5,248 nt of DNA from the NCBI GenBank assembly GCA_934481515.1, contig CAKSPO010000067.1, positions 1 to 5,248 on the forward strand, given 5' to 3'. How positions within the stretch are numbered: the stretch's first letter is position 1; each line of letters opens with the position of its first letter. The stretch is from an uncultured Eubacteriales bacterium (lineage in GTDB: Bacteria > Bacillota > Clostridia > Oscillospirales > CAG-272). The notes under the pieces were generated by a model. The model was not told where the DNA came from. It ran no database searches and saw nothing but the letters and a program-made list of their open reading frames with translations. Below are positions 1 through 5,218 of this stretch, piece after piece. A program made the position numbers and the translations under genes.

Positions 1-2
1 CC

Positions 3-344
3 CGCGTTCGCATCGTTCCCGGTACCGGTGCCATCACCATCAACAAGCGGGATGTGCATGATTATTTCGGTCTGGAGACCCTGAAGCTGATTGTCAATCA
101 GCCGTTTGGCGTAACCGGAACCGAGGGAAAGTTTGATATTATCGCAACCGTCAACGGCGGCGGTATTACCGGTCAGGCAGGTGCAATCCGTCACGGACTG
201 GCGCGTGCCCTGGTTGCCGCAGATCCCGAATACAGACCGGCTTTGAAGGCAGCAGGCTTTTTGACCCGCGATCCTCGTATGAAGGAAAGAAAGAAGTACG
301 GACTCAAGGCCGCACGTCGTGCACCGCAGTTCTCCAAGAGATAA
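3..344 (+). CDS. rpsI: 30S ribosomal protein S9, 3' part (5' end outside window)
   Basis: This is a component of the small ribosomal subunit head whose C-terminal tail reaches the P-site tRNA. The frame is open from the left edge and encodes 113 residues before TAA; S9 is usually about 130 residues, so roughly 17 N-terminal residues lie outside the window. Seen directly are the S9 hallmarks: RVRIVPGTGAITINKRDVHDYFG at the start of the visible part, the glycine-rich TVNGGGITGQAGAIRHGLARAL, then LTRDPRMKERKKYGLKAARR, and the near-invariant basic ending QFSKR. In Firmicutes rpsI normally follows rplM (L13), which would lie just upstream. The gene is closed by a strong hairpin terminator 26 bases after the stop, so it appears to be the last gene of its operon. 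Identification is very secure. Confidence 0.98.
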   Translation, partial: RVRIVPGTGAITINKRDVHDYFGLETLKLIVNQPFGVTGTEGKFDIIATVNGGGITGQAGAIRHGLARALVAADPEYRPALKAAGFLTRDPRMKERKKYGLKAARRAPQFSKR

Positions 345-370
345 TCCCGTTCTTCGGAACAATTGTCCAT

Positions 371-416
371 ACGAAAAGCACCTCTGCCGGAAGGCGGAGG
401 TGCTTTTCGTGTTTTT
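371..416 (+). terminator. Rho-independent terminator of rpsI
   Basis: An 18-bp stem pairs 371-388 with 393-410, with one U-G wobble and otherwise perfect complementarity. It is capped by the GNRA-type tetraloop GGAA (389-392). The descending arm is followed by GTTTTT (411-416). It lies 26 bases beyond the rpsI stop codon and before the dacA promoter, so it separates the ribosomal operon from the next transcription unit. Confidence 0.93.
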
Positions 417-495
417 CCTTTCCTGCAGGCGGGGCAGGCTCCTGTTGCCGGATGGAGCCGACCGGAAAATGTTTTTGGATTTATCCGGAAAAATC

Positions 496-524
496 TTGAC
501 AGAGCGCGGTTTATCGGGTACAAT
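496..524 (+). promoter_or_regulatory. Sigma-A promoter of the dacA-like gene
   Basis: A perfect -35 box TTGACA (496-501) is separated by 17 bp from a -10 box TACAAT (519-524) that matches consensus at five of six positions. Transcription should start near 531, giving a leader of about 73 bases before the ATG at 604. It lies between the rpsI terminator and the carboxypeptidase gene, as expected for an independent, fairly strong housekeeping promoter. The remaining intergenic bases (417-495) show no other structure I can support. Confidence 0.87.
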
Positions 525-603
525 AAAAGAAGAGATGATTTTTGTAAGGAAATATTCCGGGCGGTGTCGGATGTGATGCCGTTTCAGACGGAAAGGAGAA
601 GGG

Positions 604-1725
604 ATGGAACCGAAAAAAACGGCACAGCCTGCGCGCCCAGACCGCCGGGATTCCGAAGTCGTGCTGGCGCTTTTTTTATCTGTTTTTTTGATTTTTCTGG
701 TGGTGTTGGTCTGTGCGTCGGTATTGCGCGGATGCGATCGGGCAGATGGCGGAACGGGTAATGTGACCACACCGGGGGAGAGCGATCATACCACCGATGC
801 GGAACCGGCAACACCGGCGACCCCGGTCTTTGCTGGCGGGACTGTTCCGGGAAACCCCTTTTCGACCGGAACTACCAGAAATCCCGCCGACGGAATCACG
901 TCCGCCTATGCAACGCTGATCGATGCTTCCACCGGCGAAATTCTTGCGGCGAAGGCTCCGGATGCCACTTTTTCCCCTGCTTCCATGACTAAGGTGATGA
1001 CGTTGATTGTTGCCTGTGAAATGCTGCGGAACGACCAGCTGGACGAAAAAGTGACCATGACGGAGGAGATTCACAATTACATCCATACCGGCGGCTACAA
1101 GGGCTCCACCTGCTACGGGATCGATGTCAACGATGAATATAAGATCCGGGATCTGTTGTACGGTATCGGAATGGAATCCGCATCGGATTGCGTGATGCTG
1201 GTGGTGCGGTACGTATGCGCAAATGAGGAAGACTTTGTTGCCCGGATGAACGAAAAGGCTTCGGAGCTGGGGCTTCGGAACACGCATTTCGACAATGCAA
1301 TCGGCTACGAGAGTGCAGCGAACTATACCACCGCGAACGAGATGGCGGTCATGATGGCATATGCCCTGCAAAGCGATCTGATCCGGGAGATTCTCAGCGC
1401 AAAGACCTATTCCTCCAGAGCTGCCGGATACAATTCACAGGGCGTTTTCAATCCGTCCTTTCCGTTTACCTATTATAGCACGCTCTTCAGTGACCGTCTG
1501 AACTATTACAAGGAAAAGACCGGGCAGGCGTTTTCCCTGAAAAATGCGGTACTGAAGGGAGGAAAAACCGGCTCTTTTGTTACCTCCTCCTATCTTGTCT
1601 GCTATGCGACTTCCGGCGGAAAGACCTATGTGCTGGTGCTCGGCGACGCGCCCAAGGGTACCTATGCCGCAAAGTTTTATACCATGCAGGATGTCAAAAC
1701 CATGCTGGATACCTATCTCCGCTGA
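604..1725 (+). CDS. dacA: D-alanyl-D-alanine carboxypeptidase (peptidase S11, PBP5-like), membrane anchored
   Basis: A serine penicillin-binding protein predicted to remove the terminal D-Ala from peptidoglycan stem pentapeptides on the outer face of the membrane. The 373-residue product has a charged N-terminus, one hydrophobic segment (about 19-41) acting as signal anchor, a Thr/Pro/Gly-rich linker (about 45-98), and an S11 catalytic domain (about 99-373). The SxxK motif is S127-M-T-K130 (context FSPASMTKVMTL) and the KTG motif is K321-T-G323 (GGKTGS). The second motif, SxN in the family, reads S192-A-S194-D, so the usual Asn is Ser. Spacing S127 to S192 (65) is close to that in E. coli PBP5 (44 to 110). 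The C-terminal beta domain and amphipathic anchor of classical PBP5 are absent; anchoring is N-terminal instead. The start is set by AAAGGAG at 592-598, five bases before ATG. Family assignment is secure; the exact paralogue (DacA, DacB, DacF) is not. Confidence 0.9.
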   Translation: MEPKKTAQPARPDRRDSEVVLALFLSVFLIFLVVLVCASVLRGCDRADGGTGNVTTPGESDHTTDAEPATPATPVFAGGTVPGNPFSTGTTRNPADGITSAYATLIDASTGEILAAKAPDATFSPASMTKVMTLIVACEMLRNDQLDEKVTMTEEIHNYIHTGGYKGSTCYGIDVNDEYKIRDLLYGIGMESASDCVMLVVRYVCANEEDFVARMNEKASELGLRNTHFDNAIGYESAANYTTANEMAVMMAYALQSDLIREILSAKTYSSRAAGYNSQGVFNPSFPFTYYSTLFSDRLNYYKEKTGQAFSLKNAVLKGGKTGSFVTSSYLVCYATSGGKTYVLVLGDAPKGTYAAKFYTMQDVKTMLDTYLR

Positions 1726-1747
1726 AGAAAGGCGGAGAAATATCGGA

Positions 1748-1794
1748 AAAATCCTCCTGTTCCCGCATATACTGTAGGGAAAAAGGAGGATTTT
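1748..1794 (+). promoter_or_regulatory. Hairpin overlapping the RBS of the amidase gene (possible dual terminator / translational control)
   Basis: A perfect 11-bp inverted repeat pairs 1748-1758 (AAAATCCTCCT) with 1784-1794 (AGGAGGATTTT). An inner UCCC/GGGA helix (1761-1764 with 1777-1780) extends it. The descending arm contains almost all of the AAGGAGG ribosome binding site (1783-1789) of the gene starting at ATG 1797, so the folded RNA would hide it. The A4/U4 ends also make it resemble a weak intrinsic terminator for the upstream carboxypeptidase. The inverted repeat is seen directly; either function is inference. TATACT in the loop (1768-1773) has no convincing -35 partner. Confidence 0.6.
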
Positions 1795-1796
1795 CT

Positions 1797-2462
1797 ATGT
1801 TGATTACCAAACCATACGATCGTATACGCGCGGTGGAATATGCCCGCCGATGGGCATTGGACCGGAATCCCTTGTTTGTGGATTTTACCGGAATCGGAGG
1901 GAACTGTACCAATTTTGTTTCGCAGTGTATTCTGGCAGGCTCCTGCACGATGAACTATACACCGGATTACGGGTGGTATTATATTTCCGCACAGGAGCGG
2001 GCGCCTGCATGGAGCGGCGTTACTTATTTTTATGATTTTATCACTGGTGTTCCGGAGTTCCGCACACAGAACGGCGGGGTCGGTCCCTATGGCATCGAGA
2101 TCCCACGGGAAAAGGCAGAGATCGGAGATGCCATCCAATACCGGAACGAAGAGGGAAGATGGTACCATACCGTAATCATCAGCGGATTTGACGGGGATGA
2201 GATTCTGGTTTGCGCACAATCCGACAATGCGCTGGATCGCCCGCTTTCCAGCTACAATTTTTCCGAGGCGCGCTTTTTGCACATTGAGGGCGTCCGGATA
2301 GAGTTGAACGATGGAGCCTGCTTTGACATTCTGCTGGAAGGCGGTACCGGGGAAGATGCAGAGGAGCCGGACGATGAATCCCCGGACGGCACCGTCGAGG
2401 GCGGAGACGAGGAGAATGGTCCCGCTGATGCCGAAGAAGAGAGTGGAGAAATTCCGGAATAA
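1797..2462 (+). CDS. Putative amidase-domain protein (Amidase_6 type) with acidic tail
   Basis: A 221-residue protein resembling the Amidase_6 family, a putative papain-like cysteine amidase/peptidase fold found widely in Firmicutes. Family features seen: YDRIRAVEYARRWAL (7-21), the Cys motif GGNCTNFVSQ (34-43, candidate nucleophile C37), MNYTPDYGWYY (52-62), APAWSGV (69-75), GDAIQY (110-115) and WYHTVIISG (122-130, candidate catalytic H124), followed by AQSDNALDRPL. Residues 182-221 form a low-complexity tail with 18 Asp/Glu out of 40 and no Lys/Arg. There is no signal peptide or membrane segment, so the protein looks cytosolic unless exported otherwise. The start is well supported by AAGGAGG at 1783-1789, seven bases upstream, though that site lies inside a hairpin. 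It follows the carboxypeptidase by 71 bases on the same strand and may be cotranscribed with it. The substrate is unknown; peptidoglycan peptides are a guess from context. Confidence 0.85.
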   Translation: MLITKPYDRIRAVEYARRWALDRNPLFVDFTGIGGNCTNFVSQCILAGSCTMNYTPDYGWYYISAQERAPAWSGVTYFYDFITGVPEFRTQNGGVGPYGIEIPREKAEIGDAIQYRNEEGRWYHTVIISGFDGDEILVCAQSDNALDRPLSSYNFSEARFLHIEGVRIELNDGACFDILLEGGTGEDAEEPDDESPDGTVEGGDEENGPADAEEESGEIPE

Positions 2463-2565
2463 GATGTTGCGGAAAGTGAAGTCGCACATTGCAAGCCGGA
2501 CGGGAACAGCCTGCAAAAAATAAAGAAGAGGATTCCGGAGTAGCGCCTTCAACACAACCCTCCCC

Positions 2566-2614
2566 AAAAATCCCGGAGCAGGGCATGCTTTCGCCCTCTT
2601 GCTCCGGGATTTTT
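2566..2614. terminator. Bidirectional Rho-independent terminator between convergent genes
   Basis: A perfect 15-bp stem pairs 2566-2580 with 2600-2614; it begins with A5 and ends with T5, so it can terminate transcription from either side. A small inner GGGC/GCCC helix (2581-2584 with 2593-2596) lies in the loop. It sits between the 3' ends of the amidase-like gene (stop at 2460-2462) and the leftward lipoprotein gene (stop at 2637-2639), 22 bases from the latter. Confidence 0.93.
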
Positions 2615-2636
2615 ATGCAGTTCAAGACAGTAGGGA

Positions 2637-3293
2637 TCAGGTTCCGCTTTTTCCGATGGGAATTCCATAGCTGTTGGCATATTGCCCGGCAAAGGAGCCG
2701 TCGGGACAGTAGAAGGTTATGGAACGGGAGCAGTTCTGAAAAGCGCCGTACCGGATGACGGCTACACTTGCCGGCAGTTCCACGGAGGTCAGAGAGACAC
2801 AACCGGAGAAGGCAAACCAACCGATCTCTGCGATTCCGTCCGGAATCCTTACGGAAGTGATTTTTGTATTGTTTTCAAAGGCACGGTCTGCGATGGCGGT
2901 GACGGGGCAGTTCCCGTAGGCGGCAGGAATCTGCACTTCCTTGTCCTTTCCCCGGTAAGAGAGCAGGGTCGCTTTTCCTTCCCGCACCTCAAAGAGAAAT
3001 TCCTGTGTTTCCTCCGGCGGAACATTCTGCCGGATCGCTTCCTCCAGCGCGTCAATGCGGGATTCATATTCCGTGCGGCTTTCCGCAAAATCCGATTTCA
3101 TGTCCTGCAATTCCCGTTGCAGCTCCGCGGAAAGCTTCTGGTAGTACTCGGCGCGCAAAAGAGCGGTATTCAGCGCCGTATCCGCTTCTTCGGTCTGCGT
3201 CTCTGCAGCAGGGGAATCCGGTGTGCCGACAGCGCATCCGGTAAGCAACAGACTGCACGCAATTCCGAGAATCCATGTTTTTTTCATATGCAT
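2637..3293 (-). CDS. Lipoprotein with coiled coil and BspA-like leucine-rich repeats (LRR_5)
   Basis: A predicted lipid-anchored surface protein of 218 residues. The N-terminus is a type II signal peptide: MKK, hydrophobic core WILGIACSLLL, lipobox LLTG-C20, so Cys20 would be lipidated after cleavage. Residues about 40-90 are charged and heptad-like (LSAELQRELQDMKSDF, ESRIDALEEAIRQ), probably a coiled coil. Residues about 99-210 carry LRR_5/BspA-type repeats: VTAIADRAFENNTKITSVRIPDGIAEIG, then the next unit WFAFSGCVSLTSVELPASVAVI, then RYGAFQNC, ending in YANSYGIPI, a typical cap of these proteins. Such repeats usually mediate protein or surface binding; the ligand is unknown. A second ATG two codons in (3287-3285) has better spacing, six bases, to AAGGA at 3298-3294 and may be the real start. 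The gene is monocistronic in view, convergent with the amidase gene and divergent from nagA. Confidence 0.88.
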   Translation of the reverse strand: MHMKKTWILGIACSLLLTGCAVGTPDSPAAETQTEEADTALNTALLRAEYYQKLSAELQRELQDMKSDFAESRTEYESRIDALEEAIRQNVPPEETQEFLFEVREGKATLLSYRGKDKEVQIPAAYGNCPVTAIADRAFENNTKITSVRIPDGIAEIGWFAFSGCVSLTSVELPASVAVIRYGAFQNCSRSITFYCPDGSFAGQYANSYGIPIGKSGT

Positions 3294-3319
3294 TCCTTCC
3301 TTTCCTGTGGCTTGTCTTT

Positions 3320-3349
3320 ATCATAGCATGCGGGGACTGTCGAAAGCAA
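3320..3349 (-). promoter_or_regulatory. Possible promoter of the lipoprotein gene
   Basis: Reading leftward, TATGAT (3325-3320) matches the -10 consensus at five of six positions. The best -35 candidate with acceptable spacing is TTGCTT (3349-3344), 18 bp away, which matches only the TTG. Transcription would start near 3313, some 20 bases before the start codon. The -10 is convincing, the -35 weak. Confidence 0.5.
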
Positions 3350-3420
3350 GTGAATTCGGCGGAAGCAAAAATTTTTGGTCGCACATGCGAATCTCTTGCC
3401 TTTTCTGAAGCACGTTCCGA

Positions 3421-3438
3421 AAAAAGCGGAAAAAGCGG
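3421..3438 (+). repeat. Tandem 9-bp direct repeat abutting the nagA -35 box
   Basis: AAAAAGCGG occurs twice head to tail (3421-3429 and 3430-3438), ending exactly at the base before the nagA -35 hexamer TTGCAA. The two A5 tracts are 9 bp apart, near one helical turn. It could serve as an UP-like element or a regulator site; neither is shown. Confidence 0.6.
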
Positions 3439-3467
3439 TTGCAATCCGGACGGGAATGTGCTATACT
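3439..3467 (+). promoter_or_regulatory. Promoter of nagA with extended -10
   Basis: The -35 candidate TTGCAA (3439-3444) lies 17 bp from the -10 box TATACT (3462-3467). The -10 is preceded by TG at 3459-3460, giving the extended TGnTATACT form common in Firmicutes. The predicted start is near 3474, about 26 bases before the nagA ATG at 3500. No convincing NagR/YvoA-type or catabolite-repression site could be recognised by eye nearby. Confidence 0.78.
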
Positions 3468-3499
3468 GAATCCGAACAGTCAAAGGGGATGAAACAGAA

Positions 3500-4621
3500 A
3501 TGAAGGAATTATTCAGAAACGGTCGGGTCTGGCAGGAGAACCACAGCTTCGCGGAGAGTTGCCCGATCCTTGTGGAAGACGGCAGAATTCTGGCGGTTGG
3601 AGCGGAGTGTGACGGCGCTTTTGCGGATCAGGAGACCGATTGCCGCGGGCTGACGGTTCTGCCGGGACTTTTGGATGTCCATACACACGGTCGCGCAGGC
3701 GGGGACTTTTCCACCGCAAGTGCGGAGAAAATGCGTCAGATGCGGGCGGACTACCTTCGTCACGGCGTGACGGCACTGTTCCCGACGCTGGCTTCCGGAA
3801 CCGCAGAGGAATGGCATACCGCCATCCGGAACATTCAGACTTGCGGGTTTGACGGAATCCATCTGGAGGGAAGGTATCTGAATCCGGTTCGGCGCGGTGC
3901 GCACCCGGAGCGTCTTCTGGTTCCGCTTTCCGCCGCGGATCTGGAGGAATACCTATGTGAAATCCGGATTCCGTGTCATGTGACAGCCGCATACGAACTG
4001 GACGCGGACGGGAGCTTTACGGCAAGGGCACTGGAGCACGGTGCGACCCTCGGTTTGGGGCACACCAACGCGACCACGGCAGAAACGGAGCTTGCCGTGT
4101 CGAGGGGCGTGACCTCCTTTACCCACCTGTATAATGCGATGCCGCCCCTGCATCATCGCGCAGGAGGAGCCGTTTCGGTGGCGCTGAACGGCGGTTACTA
4201 TGGAGAACTGATTGCGGACGGAATGCACGTGTGTCCCGAGATGATCCGGCTGGCGTACCGCTGCCTTGGGAGGGATCGGTTTGTGCTGATTACGGATTCG
4301 ATGGAGGCGACCGGGTGTCCGGACGGGCAATATGCCATTGCGGGACAGCCGGTAAAGGTGAGCGGCGGACGGGCACTGACCATGGACGGAGCACTTGCCG
4401 GCAGCACGCTGAACCTTTGGGACGGAGTGCGGAATCTGATGCGGTTTGCCGGAATTCCGCTGGAGGATGCCATTGCCTGCGCGACGCTGAACCCTGCCCG
4501 GATGGTAGGCATTTCATCGGAGGTCGGCAGTATCGCGCCCGGAAAACGCGCGGATCTGCTTTTTACCGAGGATGGGGTACACCTGAAGACGGTGATTTCC
4601 GCCGGTATTCCGGTCACCTGA
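3500..4621 (+). CDS. nagA: N-acetylglucosamine-6-phosphate deacetylase
   Basis: A cytosolic metal-dependent amidohydrolase that converts N-acetylglucosamine 6-phosphate to glucosamine 6-phosphate plus acetate, feeding amino sugars from uptake or wall recycling into glycolysis or back into wall synthesis. At 373 residues it is about normal length. Motifs seen: PGLLDVHTHG with H61 and H63 (the HxH pair of Bacillus-type binuclear NagA; the E. coli enzyme lacks it), GIHLEG with metal ligand E123, GHTNAT with H188, THLYNAM with H209, ADGMHV with H243, and ITDSMEATG with catalytic D266. Spacing of E123, H188, H209, H243 and D266 parallels E. coli residues 131, 195, 216, 251 and 273. R125 stands where GP(F/W) is usual. 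The RBS AAAGGGG (3482-3488) is 11 bases from the ATG, a little far. No nagB is in view; the gene is followed after 16 bases by a membrane-protein gene, probably in one operon. Confidence 0.96.
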   Translation: MKELFRNGRVWQENHSFAESCPILVEDGRILAVGAECDGAFADQETDCRGLTVLPGLLDVHTHGRAGGDFSTASAEKMRQMRADYLRHGVTALFPTLASGTAEEWHTAIRNIQTCGFDGIHLEGRYLNPVRRGAHPERLLVPLSAADLEEYLCEIRIPCHVTAAYELDADGSFTARALEHGATLGLGHTNATTAETELAVSRGVTSFTHLYNAMPPLHHRAGGAVSVALNGGYYGELIADGMHVCPEMIRLAYRCLGRDRFVLITDSMEATGCPDGQYAIAGQPVKVSGGRALTMDGALAGSTLNLWDGVRNLMRFAGIPLEDAIACATLNPARMVGISSEVGSIAPGKRADLLFTEDGVHLKTVISAGIPVT

Positions 4622-4627
4622 TTTTTT

Positions 4628-4633
4628 GGAGGG
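4628..4633 (+). promoter_or_regulatory. Ribosome binding site fixing the start at ATG 4638
   Basis: GGAGGG lies four bases before ATG 4638. An in-frame TTG at 4626 would extend the protein by four residues, but it overlaps this ribosome binding site and so is an unlikely start. Confidence 0.8.
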
Positions 4634-4637
4634 AATC

Positions 4638-5204
4638 ATGAAAAAAACAATCTTCCGGATTCTTGCCATAGCGGTATGCGGCTTGCTTTTGCTCTTCTTT
4701 GCGGTTCTTTTTGTCCTTTCCATGATTCCGAAAAAAAACGAAACCGGTCTGCTTGTTTCCGAGCGCCTGACGGTGACCTATTCCGAACAGGCAAAGGACA
4801 GCGGCACGTATATCCACCAGCTTTCCGGCAGAATTTTCAACGACTCCGGCAAGACGGTTGCCATTCGTTCCGTAGAGGTCTCGGTAACGGGAAAAGACGG
4901 GGAGCGCAGCGTGATTGCCGTGGAGAATGTTGCTCTTCTGCCGCGCACCGAGCAGGAGATCTTTCTGGAGTGGACGGATGTTTCTGCCTACGATCATGTT
5001 CGTCAGATCCGTGCCGTCACGGATACGGGAGAAGAATTTCTCCCGAACGGAACGGGAAACGGAGGCATTTCCGCGGGAACGATAGGATGCGGATTTTTGA
5101 TGCTCCTTTTCGGTGTTCTGCTTCTGTGGAATATCCGGCAGTACCGATACGGTCTGGAAGAGGAAAAAATGAAATCCGCGCAGAACGGTAAATCATCCGG
5201 ATAG
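4638..5204 (+). CDS. Uncharacterised membrane protein with two transmembrane segments and an extracytoplasmic beta-rich domain
   Basis: I do not recognise a named family with certainty. The 188-residue product starts MKKT and has a strongly hydrophobic segment at about 6-29, an intervening domain at about 31-143, a second hydrophobic segment at about 144-165, and a charged tail (RQYRYGLEEEKMKS). With both ends cytoplasmic the middle domain would be outside. That domain reads like a beta-sandwich: alternating polar and hydrophobic strands such as YIHQLSGRIFNDSGKTVAI and RSVEVSVTGKDG, with the G-x-I-x-N-x-S-G-K-T pattern seen in FxLYD-like and other Ig-like extracytoplasmic domains. That resemblance is tentative. 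It starts 16 bases after the nagA stop with a good RBS, so cotranscription is likely. Residues that would suggest an enzyme are not apparent; a sensing, binding or scaffolding role is speculation. Confidence 0.85.
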   Translation: MKKTIFRILAIAVCGLLLLFFAVLFVLSMIPKKNETGLLVSERLTVTYSEQAKDSGTYIHQLSGRIFNDSGKTVAIRSVEVSVTGKDGERSVIAVENVALLPRTEQEIFLEWTDVSAYDHVRQIRAVTDTGEEFLPNGTGNGGISAGTIGCGFLMLLFGVLLLWNIRQYRYGLEEEKMKSAQNGKSSG

Positions 5205-5218
5205 CAGAAAACAAAACA

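Noticed and set aside
535..576. A 13-codon open frame (MIFVRKYSGRCRM) in the dacA leader, possible leader peptide
   Set aside because: The predicted transcript start near 531 leaves no room for a ribosome binding site, and there is no attenuator-like hairpin pair after it.
577..603. Riboswitch or T-box in the dacA leader
   Set aside because: The leader is only about 73 bases, with nothing more than a 4-bp CCGT/ACGG hairpin; no conserved riboswitch core is visible.
676..1371. A 231-codon minus-strand open frame opposite the carboxypeptidase
   Set aside because: Its composition (His, Arg and Gly rich) is that of an antisense shadow, and the plus-strand frame holds the SxxK motif.
1768..1773. 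TATACT as a -10 box for a separate amidase promoter
   Set aside because: There is no acceptable -35 hexamer 16-18 bp upstream (1745-1750 is GGAAAA) and no extended TG.
1713..2567. A 284-codon open frame on the minus strand across the amidase-like gene
   Set aside because: It lies opposite a gene with clear family motifs and a strong RBS, shows no recognisable domain, and would run through the bidirectional terminator. It is a shadow frame.
2682..3326. A 214-codon plus-strand open frame opposite the lipoprotein gene
   Set aside because: It lacks a ribosome binding site and any domain, whereas the opposite strand encodes a signal peptide, lipobox and LRR_5 repeats.
3489..3503. A four-codon frame (MKQK) whose stop overlaps the nagA start as ATGA
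   Set aside because: Its ATG directly abuts the AAAGGGG ribosome binding site with no spacing, so initiation there is unlikely. The overlap is probably chance.
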